Source: Sphingomonas sp.
Lineage (GTDB): Bacteria > Pseudomonadota > Alphaproteobacteria > Sphingomonadales > Sphingomonadaceae
Assembly (NCBI RefSeq): GCF_017304615.1
Contig: NZ_JAFKLZ010000002.1
Coordinates: 310,001 to 374,000 of the forward strand
Direction: 5' to 3'
Length of the DNA: 64,000 bases
Shown in pieces: positions 40,045 to 49,463 of the stretch (positions are counted from its first letter, which is position 1; every line of letters starts with the position of its first letter). The position numbers and the translations under genes are program-made. The notes beneath the pieces are model-generated. The model ran no database searches. It saw nothing but the letters and a program-made list of their open reading frames with translations, and was not told the DNA's origin.

Positions 40045-41976
40045 ATGTCCTCCATGTCTTCGCACAAGACGACCACGCTCCCCAAATCCGCGCTCATCGC
40101 GCTCAGTATCGGCGCGATCGGCGTCGTATTCGGCGACATCGGTACCAGCCCGCTCTACGCGTTTCGCGAGGCGTTGGGCCAGGCCGCGTCGGACGGGCTC
40201 GTCGCGGACGAGATTTTCGGTGTGCTGAGCCTCGCCATCTGGTCGTTGTTTCTCATCGTGTCGGTCAAATACGTCACCTTTCTGATGCGCGCGGACAATA
40301 ACGGCGAAGGCGGCGTGCTGGCGCTGGCGGCACTGGCGCGGCGCGCACTCGGGTGGCGGTCGCGGACCGCGATCGTGCTCGGCGCGACTGGTGCGGCCCT
40401 GTTCTACGGGGACGCGATGATCACTCCCGCCCTGTCGGTGCTGTCGGCGGTCGAGGGTCTGCGCACGCTGCCGGGCGCGGCCGATGCGATCAACGAGACG
40501 CAAATCATCCTGATCACGATAGTCATTCTGATCGGGCTGTTCCTGATCCAGGCCCGCGGCACCGCACGCGTGTCCAAGCTGTTCGGCCCGGTCTGCATCC
40601 TGTGGTTCGTCGTGATCGGCGGGCTAGGGCTGTGGCACATCGCCGACGAGCCGGGGATCCTGTGGGCGTTCAATCCGTGGGAGGCGGTGCATTTCCTCCT
40701 CACCCACGGCACGCTCGGGTTGTTCGTGCTGGGCGCGGTGTTCCTGACGGTGACCGGGGCGGAGGCACTGACCGCCGACATGGGCCATTTCGGTCTCGTC
40801 CCGATCCGGCTCGCCTGGTTCGCGCTCGCGGGTCCGGCTTTGGTCCTCAACTATCTCGGCCAGGGCGCCTATGCGCTCAACAAACTGGAGGCGCTCGAGG
40901 CGGCGAACCAGCCCTTCGTCAACGCCGACTGGTTCTTCCTGATGGCGCCGGACGCGGTTCGCCCGGCGTTGATCGTGCTCGCGATGATCGCGACGGTCAT
41001 CGCCAGCCAGGCGGTCATCACCGGTGCCTACTCTCTGACTCAGCAAGCCGTGCAGCTCGGCTTCCTGCCGCGATTGCGCGTGCGCAACACATCGGCGGAT
41101 TATGCCGGGCAGATCTACCTGCCGTCGATCAACTGGCTGCTTCTGGTCGGCGTGCTAGTGCTGGTGATCCAGTTCCGCACGTCATCGGCGATGGCGGCGG
41201 CGTACGGCATCGCCGTAACCGGCACGATGGTGGTCACCACGTGCCTGGCCTATATCGTGGTGCGGCATAACTGGCGCTGGTCGCGGCCCTGGGCGCTGGC
41301 GCTGATCCTGCCGTTCCTCAGCCTCGACCTGATCTTCTTCGGCGCGAACAGCCTGCGCGTGATCGAGGGGGGCTGGGTGCCCTTGGCGATCGCCGCTGCG
41401 ATCGGCTTCACGATCTTCACCTGGGTGCGCGGCAAGTCGATCGTGCGCACGTTCGAACAGCGCCAGAGCGTGCCGCTCGCCGACCTCGCCGCCGCGCTGG
41501 CCCGCCGCCCGCCCGAACGAGTCGAGGGCACCGCTATCTTCATGACCGGCACGCCGACCGCCGCTCCCGGCGCGCTGCTCCACAACCTCAAGCACAACAA
41601 GGTGCTCCACGCGACCAACCTGATCGCGACGGTCAAGACCAGCGACATGCCCTATGTCGATCCGGCCGAGCGGTGTGACATCAAGCGGCTCGACGATAAT
41701 TTCAGCGTCGTCGTGCTGCGCTACGGCTTCATGGAAAGCCCCGACGTGCCGCACGATCTGGCGGCGGCGGCGAAGGCGGGGACGATCGACCTCGATCCGA
41801 TGAAGGCGAGCTATTTCATTGGCCGCAACACGCTGAAGGCCGATGCGGACGTCGGCATGCCGCTATGGCAGGATCGCATCTTCATGTTCCTGCAAAGGAA
41901 CGCCAGCGACCCGACCGACTTCCTGCGAATCCCGCCGGGCAAGGTGCTGGAGCTGGGCGAGCAAGTTACTGTGTGA
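40045..41976 (+). CDS. kup: Kup potassium uptake protein
   Basis: A 643-residue K+/H+ symporter with about twelve N-terminal helices and a cytoplasmic C-terminal domain. SALIALSIGAIGVVFGDIGT followed by SPLYAFREA and the GEGGVLALAALA and YGDAMITPALSVLSAVEGL blocks are family signatures. Kup imports potassium at low pH or osmotic change. ATG 40045 and 40054 are both possible. It is divergent from pdeM. Confidence 0.95.
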   Translation: MSSMSSHKTTTLPKSALIALSIGAIGVVFGDIGTSPLYAFREALGQAASDGLVADEIFGVLSLAIWSLFLIVSVKYVTFLMRADNNGEGGVLALAALARRALGWRSRTAIVLGATGAALFYGDAMITPALSVLSAVEGLRTLPGAADAINETQIILITIVILIGLFLIQARGTARVSKLFGPVCILWFVVIGGLGLWHIADEPGILWAFNPWEAVHFLLTHGTLGLFVLGAVFLTVTGAEALTADMGHFGLVPIRLAWFALAGPALVLNYLGQGAYALNKLEALEAANQPFVNADWFFLMAPDAVRPALIVLAMIATVIASQAVITGAYSLTQQAVQLGFLPRLRVRNTSADYAGQIYLPSINWLLLVGVLVLVIQFRTSSAMAAAYGIAVTGTMVVTTCLAYIVVRHNWRWSRPWALALILPFLSLDLIFFGANSLRVIEGGWVPLAIAAAIGFTIFTWVRGKSIVRTFEQRQSVPLADLAAALARRPPERVEGTAIFMTGTPTAAPGALLHNLKHNKVLHATNLIATVKTSDMPYVDPAERCDIKRLDDNFSVVVLRYGFMESPDVPHDLAAAAKAGTIDLDPMKASYFIGRNTLKADADVGMPLWQDRIFMFLQRNASDPTDFLRIPPGKVLELGEQVTV

Positions 41977-41992
41977 TCGCGAGGAGTTAGTC

Positions 41993-42340
41993 GTGCTGAG
42001 TATATTGCCCTTCTTGCTGATGCAGGCGGCAACGCCGGCGCCATCGCCCGTCGATCTGTCGGACACGCGGTGCGTGTTCCTGTTCGGCTATTTCGGGTCG
42101 CGCGGAAATCCTACGCAGGAGGCTCAGGCGAAGCTTGGCACGATGTATTTCGTCGGCAAGATTCGCGCGCGCAATCCGTCCGCCGATTTCGGCAAGCTGC
42201 TCGCGGCGGCGACGGCCGAGGCGAAGCGATCGAACATCAACGCCCCGATCGAGGGCGCGCGCTGCGAACGCGAATATCAGGCGGCGGCGATGGACCTGAC
42301 CAACGGCGCCAAGGCGGTGAACACCCCCGCGAAGCCTTGA
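41993..42340 (+). CDS. Small secreted protein of unknown function
   Basis: I do not recognise this 115-residue protein. The start is GTG 41993, supported by GAGGAG six bases upstream; it begins with a short hydrophobic MLSILPFLLMQAA that may be a signal. The body has VFLFGYFGSRGNPTQEAQAK and two cysteines. It starts 16 bases after the kup stop, so it may be co-transcribed, but a link with potassium is not indicated. Confidence 0.6.
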   Translation: MLSILPFLLMQAATPAPSPVDLSDTRCVFLFGYFGSRGNPTQEAQAKLGTMYFVGKIRARNPSADFGKLLAAATAEAKRSNINAPIEGARCEREYQAAAMDLTNGAKAVNTPAKP

Positions 42341-42360
42341 ACCGCCGCATAGGCGTGTGC

Positions 42361-42388
42361 GCCTGCTCCGGCACAGGCCGGAGCAGGC
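42361..42388. terminator. Perfect 12-base hairpin after kup unit
   Basis: GCCTGCTCCGGC and its exact complement enclose ACAG. It lies 20 bases after the 115-aa gene's stop and before the convergent M20 gene. No U-run in either direction, so it may act in both or only protect 3' ends. A second weaker inverted repeat (GCTCC 42412-42416, GGAGC 42427-42431) lies beside it. Confidence 0.5.
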
Positions 42389-42464
42389 GAATGCAGCCTT
42401 CGATTTCCAACGCTCCCGCCTGCGCCGGAGCACGGCACTTTCCCAAACCGAAAATGGCGGCGTG

Positions 42465-43871
42465 TCAGCCGGCGTAGGCCTTTACGAGGTCGTAGAGATA
42501 ATCGCGTCCTGCGTAGAGCGATTCCACCCGGATTCGCTCGTTGAGTCCGTGTATCCCGCTAAGATCGCTGTCGACGAACACGCCCGGCGCGCCATAGACC
42601 GGGATGCCGATCGCTTCCAGGAAGATACCGTCCGTCGCGCCGGTCGACATGGTCGGCAGCAGCGGCACGCCGGGGAAATATTTCGCCGCCAACGTCGTCA
42701 TCGGCCCAGTGATCTTGGGATCGAGCTTCGGCGGGATGCCAATCGGGCGGATTGGCTGGTTGGCGCTGACCGTGACCTTCGGCCCGGCGAGTTCCTTCAA
42801 TTTCGCGAGCGTGCCGTCGACGCTTTCACCGGGAAAGATGCGGCAATTGATATTCGCCGTCGCCGCCTGTGGCAGAGCGTTTTCGGCGTGGCCCGCCTTG
42901 AGCAAAGTCGCGACGCAGGTCGTGCGCAGCGTCGAGTGCATCGCCTTGTCCATGCTGACGATCCTGTCCGCCGCCACGTCATTGGGGTTGGCGAGCAACG
43001 CGGTGATCGCATCGGCCATCGGCTTTGGCGTGGTCGGCGCTTTCGCCACCATGCCGAAAAAGGCGCGCGTCGTGTCGGTGAACTTGACCGGGAATTCGTA
43101 GCCCTGGACACGCTTGATCGCGTCGGCCAGCTCGTAGATCGCGTTGTCCGGCACCGGTTGCGAGCTGTGACCGCCGGGATTGGTGGTGGTGAAGGTGAAG
43201 TTCTGCGCCGCCTTCTCTCCGACCTGAATCGCCAGCAGTTCGCGCTCACCCTTGGCGTTGTAACGCCCGCCACCACCCTCGTTGAGGGCGAATTCGGCAG
43301 CGATCAGGTCGGGCTTGTTCTTGGCCAGCCACTCCGCCCCGTTGAACGCGTAGGTCGTCTCCTCGCCGCAAGTCAGCGCCATCTTGATCGTGCGCTTCGG
43401 CTTGTAGCCGGTCTGCTTGAACCGAATCATCGCGTCGGCCCAGATCGCCGCCATCGCCTTGTCGTCGACGGTGCCGCGGCCGTAATAATAGCCGCCTTCC
43501 TCGATCAGCTTGAACGGGTCGCGCGCCCAGTCGGCGCGGTTCGCCGCGACGACGTCGATATGGCCGAGCAGCAGCATCGGCTTGGCCTTCGCGTCGCTGC
43601 CCTTCAGCACCGCGACGATGCCGCCGTCCCTGGGATGCTCCGGCGTCGAGAACTGGACGATGTCGGCATCGGCATAGCCCGCCGCCTTCAGCCGCGCAGC
43701 GATCTGCGCCGCGGCCTGGGTGCAGCTGCCAACATCGACCACCGTGTTGGTTTCGACCAGCTCCTTGTACAGGCCGAAGAACGCCTGCTGATCCGGGCGG
43801 GTCTGCGCCACCGCGCCGCCCATCGATTGTCCGATCAGCGCCGCCGCGACGACCCACCCCAATGCGCGCAT
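42465..43871 (-). CDS. Secreted M20-family metallopeptidase
   Basis: The 468-residue protein has a signal peptide (ending GAVAQ near residue 23) and the dizinc M20 core: MLLLGHIDVVAANRADW, YGRGTVDDKAM, MALTCGEETTYAFNG (catalytic Glu and zinc ligand) and the dimerisation insert. M20 enzymes release amino acids from dipeptides or N-acyl amino acids. It lies 63 bases downstream of the two aspartic proteases on the same strand, so the three may form an extracellular peptide-degrading unit. Confidence 0.9.
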   Translation of the reverse strand: MRALGWVVAAALIGQSMGGAVAQTRPDQQAFFGLYKELVETNTVVDVGSCTQAAAQIAARLKAAGYADADIVQFSTPEHPRDGGIVAVLKGSDAKAKPMLLLGHIDVVAANRADWARDPFKLIEEGGYYYGRGTVDDKAMAAIWADAMIRFKQTGYKPKRTIKMALTCGEETTYAFNGAEWLAKNKPDLIAAEFALNEGGGGRYNAKGERELLAIQVGEKAAQNFTFTTTNPGGHSSQPVPDNAIYELADAIKRVQGYEFPVKFTDTTRAFFGMVAKAPTTPKPMADAITALLANPNDVAADRIVSMDKAMHSTLRTTCVATLLKAGHAENALPQAATANINCRIFPGESVDGTLAKLKELAGPKVTVSANQPIRPIGIPPKLDPKITGPMTTLAAKYFPGVPLLPTMSTGATDGIFLEAIGIPVYGAPGVFVDSDLSGIHGLNERIRVESLYAGRDYLYDLVKAYAG

Positions 43872-43934
43872 GTCCGCCCCCTGCCGATGTTATGGTAATG
43901 GTGAATAAAGCGGCAATCCGCCGCCCTGGCAACG

Positions 43935-44885
43935 CTATTCGAACCGCCCCCGGTCGACGATCGCATCCTTGGGCAGGGTCAGCCGGATCTCACGATTGGC
44001 GAAATCGATCTGGACGCGGCGGAACAGTTTGAGCGTGTCCATGCCGAGCATTAGCGCCGGCGTATCGGTCAGCCCGAAGCGTTTGAAGGGCAGCGCGTCC
44101 GCGAACGCAATCGGGATGCTGTGAAACCCGACCTTGGCTATTTCCAGCGAATCGATCACGCGATAGTCCGCGTGTAACCACTGGCCGGTGACCGCGATCA
44201 AGCCGATCTGGCCCAGCGACTTTTCCGTGCGGACACGCTTCAGCATCGCAAGATTGCCGATCGTGACCGGTGATCCGGTATCGATCACGACGGAGATCCG
44301 TCGGCCCCTGTACGAAGCGTTCGTGACGATAAGCTGGCCGTAGAGGTTCTTCGCGCGGATCACGACGTCGTCCGGGCCCGCGGCCACACGGCGTTTCGTC
44401 GCCGGGCGCACCTCCATCACGTTGCGGTCGAAGTCGATCGCGACGGCATGGCCCTTGAGCGCGTCGATCCCCAGCATCCCGGGCGCGCCGAGATCGGCGG
44501 CGGACACGGCGGGCGCCTCCAGCGTATCGGGCTTGACCAGGCTGACCTGAAGCGCGGGCAACAGGAAGGTGCGGAGTTCGCTCTGCCCCGCCATGGTTGT
44601 GACCTTGACCCGCCGCCCGGCGGCGAGGTTGAGGGTGCTGGCGAGTTCGTTCGACACAACGCTCCGCTCGGCGCCGGTATCGATAATGAACCTGTACGGC
44701 CCACTCGCGCCGATCGACACCGGCACGGTCATCCGGTTGCTCTGTTCGTATCCGATCCCCAGTGTTTCCGGCAGCGCCAGCGCGGGGTCGGCAGGCGGCG
44801 GCTGCGGCAATTTGGCATTCTGCGCAAGCAGCGGGACCGCGATCGCGGCGCTCATCAACGCCAGGAGTGCGAATCGCGCCATCAA
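43935..44885 (-). CDS. Bilobed retropepsin-like aspartic protease, copy A
   Basis: The 316-residue exported protein (signal ending LAQ near residue 22) has two internal repeats, each with an aspartic protease DTG: FIIDTGAERSVVSNE (69-71) and VVIDTGSPVTIGN (202-204). Each lobe ends with a matching LGIDALKGHAVAIDFDR or LGMDTLKLFRRVQIDFANRE segment. This two-lobe arrangement is like pepsin but of retropepsin-type lobes, found in bacteria as aspartyl-protease-family proteins of uncertain target. Its start overlaps copy B's stop by four bases. Confidence 0.85.
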   Translation of the reverse strand: MMARFALLALMSAAIAVPLLAQNAKLPQPPPADPALALPETLGIGYEQSNRMTVPVSIGASGPYRFIIDTGAERSVVSNELASTLNLAAGRRVKVTTMAGQSELRTFLLPALQVSLVKPDTLEAPAVSAADLGAPGMLGIDALKGHAVAIDFDRNVMEVRPATKRRVAAGPDDVVIRAKNLYGQLIVTNASYRGRRISVVIDTGSPVTIGNLAMLKRVRTEKSLGQIGLIAVTGQWLHADYRVIDSLEIAKVGFHSIPIAFADALPFKRFGLTDTPALMLGMDTLKLFRRVQIDFANREIRLTLPKDAIVDRGRFE

Positions 44886-45859
44886 TAGCGCTTACACGCG
44901 GAAACGCCGCGGCACGCGTTGAGAAAGTCGATCTTGGGTTTTGGCAGTGTGAAGGCGATCTCTCGGTTGACGAAATCGATCTCGACCCGGCGGAACATCT
45001 TGAGCGAACTCATGCCCAGGATCAGCGCCGGCTTGTCTTTCAACCCGAATCGCTCGAACGGCGGCATGTCGGCGAACGATAGGCCGAAATTGTCGAACCG
45101 CACGTCGCCGACATGCAGGTCGCTAACCGCGACATAGTCAGCGTTAAACGTGCGGCCGGTGACCGACTTGACCGAAATTGGTCCTAGCATGCGCGGCTTT
45201 CGCTTCGCGAGCGCCAGCATCGCCTTATTGCCAACGCTCACCCACGATCCGGTATCGATGATGACGGCGATCGGCTGGCCGTTAAACTCGGCTCGCGTCA
45301 CGATAAGCTGGCCCAATCGCGGCTCTGCGCCGACCAGTATCTCGCCTTTGGGATGTTTTTTGGCCGGAACCAGCGTCATGCGCTTGCGGTCGAAGTCGAT
45401 CACCACTTTATGGCCTTGCAGTGCATCGATCCCCAGCATACCTGGCGCGCCGAGATTTGCCTCCGCCAGCGACGGCGCCTGCATGTCGGTGGTACTCAGC
45501 GAGCCGGCCGACAGCATCGGCACCCTGACCGTGTTGACCGTGCTTGATCCAGTGAAATCGAATAGTCGCGCGCGATCTCCCGCATCGAGTCCGAGCGTGC
45601 TGGCAAGTTCGTTCGATACGACCGAGCGCTCGGCACCGGTATCGACGATGAACGGGTACGGTCCCTTTCCGTCGATCTGGACCTGAACAGTCATACGATT
45701 GGTCAGCTCGCCGACACCGATCGTCTCGGCCGGTGCGGGCACTGGCTGGACCGTGCCCGCTGGCAAGCCGGCATCCTTCTGCGGTTGACCGCCCTCCGCG
45801 AATAACGGCAACGCCGTTGCGCTTGCCGCGACCGCGATACAGATCCTCCACCTGCACAT
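44882..45859 (-). CDS. Bilobed retropepsin-like aspartic protease, copy B
   Basis: A 325-residue paralogue of copy A: FIVDTGAERSVVSNELASTL (DTG about 73-75) and IIDTGSWVSVGN (202-204), with MLGIDALQGHKVVIDFDRKR and ALILGMSSLKMFRRVEIDF closing each lobe. In the second closing block the usual Gly-Met-Asp is Gly-Met-Ser. A signal peptide starts at ATG 45859 (MCRWRICIAVAASATALPLF); TTG 45898 in the same frame is an alternative. The two genes probably arose by tandem duplication. Confidence 0.82.
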   Translation of the reverse strand: MCRWRICIAVAASATALPLFAEGGQPQKDAGLPAGTVQPVPAPAETIGVGELTNRMTVQVQIDGKGPYPFIVDTGAERSVVSNELASTLGLDAGDRARLFDFTGSSTVNTVRVPMLSAGSLSTTDMQAPSLAEANLGAPGMLGIDALQGHKVVIDFDRKRMTLVPAKKHPKGEILVGAEPRLGQLIVTRAEFNGQPIAVIIDTGSWVSVGNKAMLALAKRKPRMLGPISVKSVTGRTFNADYVAVSDLHVGDVRFDNFGLSFADMPPFERFGLKDKPALILGMSSLKMFRRVEIDFVNREIAFTLPKPKIDFLNACRGVSACKRY

Positions 45860-45914
45860 CGCGACGAGGAGTGTATGCCTGTTCGGGGCATGTACCAAGC
45901 GGATAATACAGTCG

Positions 45915-48323
45915 CTAATCCAGCCGCATCGCCTCCTGCGCCAGCGTCTCCGCTTCGATCAGCAATGCATCGTCCACCGTCCCGGTTGCGACTCGCTCGC
46001 GGCCGATCAGGGTCAGCACCGGCACGGCGAGCGGCGATACGCGTTCGAGATCGACATGCACCATCGTGTCGGCGGCACGGTCCAGCAGATGCGCGAGCCG
46101 CCCGACATCGGTCATCTTCGCCCGCGCATCGTCCCACGCCGCCTGCAGCAGCAGATGCGTCGGCTCGTATTTCTGCAGCACGTCATAGATCAGGTCGGTC
46201 GAGAAGGTGACTTGCTTGCCGGTCTTGCGCTTGCCCGGATGCTGGCGCTCGACCAGCCCGCCGATCACCGCGACTTCGCGGAACGCGCGCTTGAGCAAGT
46301 GGCTCTGTTTTACCCAGTCGACGAATTCGTGTTCCAGAATGTCGGCCGAGAACAGGCTGGCCGGGTCCGTCACGGGATCGAGCGAATAGGTAGCGATGGC
46401 GTAATCGTTCGCGACGAAGCCAAGCGGGCGCAGCCCCTGCGTTTCCATCCGCCGCGTCAGCAGCATGCCGAGCGACTGATGCGCGTTCCACCCTTCGAAG
46501 CTGTAGGCGACCATGTAGTTGCGCCCTTCGCGCGGGAAGGTCTCGACCAGCAACTGGCCAGGGTCGGGCAGGGTCGAACGGTACGACTGCACCTCCAGCC
46601 ACTCGCGCACGTCGTCGGGGAAGCGCGCCCATTGTTCGGGTTCGGCGAGGAAGTGGCGGACGCGATCGGCGAGGTTGGTCGACAGCGGCATCCGCGCGCC
46701 GCCATAGGTCGGGATGCGCGCCGGCTTGGCCGAGGCGCGGACCAGAAGGTCCTCGGTGTCGATGCGGATCACTTCGCAGCTGATCCCGGCGAAGAAGAAG
46801 GTGTCGCCGTTCGACAGGGTTGCCGCGAACCCCTCCTCGACCTTGCCCAGCAACCGCCCGTTCTTGAACCGCACGTTCAGCATCGTCGCCTCGACGATGA
46901 TCCCGGCGTTGAGTCGATGCTGCGTGACGAACTTCGGGTGGCTGACGCGCCAGGTGCCGTCCGCATCCTGCGTCAGCCGCTTGAACCGATCGTACGCCTT
47001 GAGCGCGTACCCGCCGTCGCGGATGAACCCCAGCACGCGGCCGAACATTTCCGCCGACAGTGCCGAAAAGGGCAAGGCCGACCGTATCTCGTCGAGAAGG
47101 TCGTCCTGCCCGAACGGCGCGGCACAGGCGCACGCCATGACGTGTTGCGCCAGCACGTCGAGCGCGCCCAGCCGGAACACGTCCTCGTCGAGCGCGCCCT
47201 CCTCGACCGCGTCGATCGCGGCCCGCGCTTCCAGATATTCGAACCGGTTGCCGGGGACGATGATCGCTTCCGACGATTCGTCGAGCCGGTGGTTGGCGCG
47301 CCCGACGCGCTGGAGCAGCCGCGACGATCCCTTGGGCGCGCCCATCTGGATCACGCAATCGACGTCACCCCAATCGACGCCGAGGTCGAGGCTGGCGGTC
47401 GCGACCAAAGCGCGCAGCCGCCCATCCGCCATCGCCTGTTCCACCTTGCGCCGCGCCTCACGCGCCAGGCTGCCGTGATGCACCCCGATCGGCAGCGACA
47501 TCGTGTTAACCTTCCACAGGTCCTGGAAGATCAGTTCGGCCAGGCTGCGCGTGTTGCAGAAGACGAGCGTCGTGCGGTGCGTCTCGATCTCCGCCATCAC
47601 TTGCTCGGCGGCATAGCGCCCCGAATGCCCCGCCCAGGGCACTCGGCCCTGTGGCAGGACGATCGAGAGGTTGGGGTCCGCCCCGCGTTCGCCGAGCACA
47701 AGATCGACCGTATCGATGTCGCCATCCGGCGCGAGCCAGGCGCGATAGCCGTCGGGATCGGCGACCGTCGCCGACAGCGCGACGCGGCGCAGATTGGGCG
47801 CGATCCGCTGCAGCCGCGCCATGCATAGACTGAGCAGGTCGCCGCGCTTGCCGGTCGCGAAGGCGTGGACCTCGTCGACCACGATCGTGCGCAGCCCTGC
47901 GAACATCTTGAAACTGTCGGGATAGCTGAGCAGCAGCGACAGCGATTCGGGCGTGGTCAGCAGGATGTTGGGCGGCTTCACCCGTTGCCGCGCCTTGCGG
48001 TCGCTCGGCGTGTCGCCGGTGCGCGTCTCGACGCGGATGTCGAGCCCCATCTCCTCGATCGGGGTCAGGAGGTTGCGCTGCACGTCAACCGCCAGCGCCT
48101 TGAGCGGCGAGACGTAGAGCGTGTGCAGGCCGTCGTGCGGCGCCTCGATCAGTTCGGTCAGCGTCGGCAGGAACCCCGCCAGCGTCTTCCCCGCCCCGGT
48201 CGTCGCGACCAGCAGCGCATGATGCTCGTCCCGTGCCGCGTCCAGCATCTCGAGCTGATGCCGCCGCGGCCGCCATCCGCGGTTGGCGAACCATTCGGCA
48301 AGAATTTCGGGAAGTTCGGTCAC
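45915..48323 (-). CDS. Lhr-Core-type DNA helicase (ligase-associated)
   Basis: The 802-residue superfamily 2 helicase has motif I ATTGAGKT (40-47), motif II DEVH (150-153), a second RecA domain with LVFCNTRSLAE and the motif VI block RVGRANHRLDESSEA, then winged-helix and Lhr-Core domains. The Pseudomonas putida homologue is a 3'-to-5' DNA translocase of a repair cluster. Here only 35 bases separate its start from the divergent exonuclease, and both belong to that cluster. The annotation name in databases is usually ligase-associated DNA damage response DEXH box helicase. Confidence 0.92.
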   Translation of the reverse strand: MTELPEILAEWFANRGWRPRRHQLEMLDAARDEHHALLVATTGAGKTLAGFLPTLTELIEAPHDGLHTLYVSPLKALAVDVQRNLLTPIEEMGLDIRVETRTGDTPSDRKARQRVKPPNILLTTPESLSLLLSYPDSFKMFAGLRTIVVDEVHAFATGKRGDLLSLCMARLQRIAPNLRRVALSATVADPDGYRAWLAPDGDIDTVDLVLGERGADPNLSIVLPQGRVPWAGHSGRYAAEQVMAEIETHRTTLVFCNTRSLAELIFQDLWKVNTMSLPIGVHHGSLAREARRKVEQAMADGRLRALVATASLDLGVDWGDVDCVIQMGAPKGSSRLLQRVGRANHRLDESSEAIIVPGNRFEYLEARAAIDAVEEGALDEDVFRLGALDVLAQHVMACACAAPFGQDDLLDEIRSALPFSALSAEMFGRVLGFIRDGGYALKAYDRFKRLTQDADGTWRVSHPKFVTQHRLNAGIIVEATMLNVRFKNGRLLGKVEEGFAATLSNGDTFFFAGISCEVIRIDTEDLLVRASAKPARIPTYGGARMPLSTNLADRVRHFLAEPEQWARFPDDVREWLEVQSYRSTLPDPGQLLVETFPREGRNYMVAYSFEGWNAHQSLGMLLTRRMETQGLRPLGFVANDYAIATYSLDPVTDPASLFSADILEHEFVDWVKQSHLLKRAFREVAVIGGLVERQHPGKRKTGKQVTFSTDLIYDVLQKYEPTHLLLQAAWDDARAKMTDVGRLAHLLDRAADTMVHVDLERVSPLAVPVLTLIGRERVATGTVDDALLIEAETLAQEAMRLD

Positions 48324-48358
48324 TGGGAACTCAAGCGCATCCCGACCATATAGGATGC

Positions 48359-49357
48359 ATGGCGAAACTCGGCGACTGGATCGATCCCAAGCCCCACGGC
48401 ATCTACGTGAAGCCCGCCGACGCGTGGATCGACCCGTCGGTACCGAGCGCGCGCGCGCTGGTGACGCACGGCCATGCCGACCATGCGCGCGGCGGTCATC
48501 AGGCGGTGTGGGCGACCCCCGAGACGCTGGCGATCATGGAAACGCGCTACGGCCCACAGGCCGGCCAAGCGGTAGAATATGGCGAAAAGCTCGACATGGG
48601 CGGGGTCGAGGTCGAGTTCGTCCCCGCCGGCCATGTGCTCGGCTCGGCGCAGATCGTGCTCAAGCATCGCGGCGAGACGATCGTCGTGTCGGGCGATTAC
48701 AAGCGCCGCCCCGACCCCACATGCGCGCGGTTCGAGCCGGTCAAGTGCGACGTCTTCGTAACGGAGGCCACCTTCGGCCTGCCCGTATTCCGCCACCCCG
48801 ACACGCACGACGAGATGGACAAACTTCTCGCCACACTTCGTGCCAATCCGGAACGGTGCGTGCTGGTCGGCGCCTATGCGCTCGGCAAGGCGCAGCGCGT
48901 GATCCGCGAGCTGCGCGACATGGGGTTCGACGATCCGATCTACCTCCACGGCGCGCTGCAGCGGCTGTGCGATCTCTATGTCGAACTCGGCGTGGGTCTC
49001 GGTGAACTGCGCCCAGCGACCGGGGTACCCAAGGCGGAATTGCAGGGCCGCATCGTGATGTGCCCGCCCTCTGCGCTCAACGACCGATGGTCGCGCCGCC
49101 TGCCCGACCCGATTACCGCCATGGCATCGGGCTGGATGCGCGTCCGCCAGCGCGCCCGGCAGAAGCTGGTCGAGCTGCCCCTCATCCTGTCGGACCATGC
49201 CGACTGGGACGAACTCACCGAAACGCTGACCGAGATCGCGCCGCAGGAAGTGTGGGTCACGCACGGCCGCGAGGAGGCGTTGATCCACTGGTGCATGACG
49301 CGGCAGATCAAGGCGCGCGTGTTGGCGTTGGTCGGGTATGAGGACGAGGACGACTGA
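48359..49357 (+). CDS. Ligase-associated MBL/beta-CASP DNA exonuclease
   Basis: The 332-residue protein has the metallo-beta-lactamase dimetal motif THGHADHARGG (HGHADH at 37-42), FVPAGHVLGSAQIVL, VSGDYKRRPDPT and the beta-CASP blocks ending LSDHADWDEL and VWVTHGREEAL. It belongs with Artemis/Pso2-like nucleases and is the Exo member of the Lhr-Core/MPE/Exo/Lig set. ATG 48359 begins MAKLGDWIDPKPHG, the family start. The leader is only 35 bases and shared with the helicase gene. Confidence 0.92.
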   Translation: MAKLGDWIDPKPHGIYVKPADAWIDPSVPSARALVTHGHADHARGGHQAVWATPETLAIMETRYGPQAGQAVEYGEKLDMGGVEVEFVPAGHVLGSAQIVLKHRGETIVVSGDYKRRPDPTCARFEPVKCDVFVTEATFGLPVFRHPDTHDEMDKLLATLRANPERCVLVGAYALGKAQRVIRELRDMGFDDPIYLHGALQRLCDLYVELGVGLGELRPATGVPKAELQGRIVMCPPSALNDRWSRRLPDPITAMASGWMRVRQRARQKLVELPLILSDHADWDELTETLTEIAPQEVWVTHGREEALIHWCMTRQIKARVLALVGYEDEDD

Positions 49358-49463
49358 CCCGTCGTCATCGATACGAAATTTGCGATCCGACAGTTCGATC
49401 AAGGACTTGCATTGACCACGCCCCGCGGCGACGATCGTCGCGTCTGGCTCGAACGGGGAATCC

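Noticed and set aside
46056-47828. 590-residue frame opposite the Lhr helicase
   Set aside because: Same reasons; no motif, low-complexity composition of a codon shadow.
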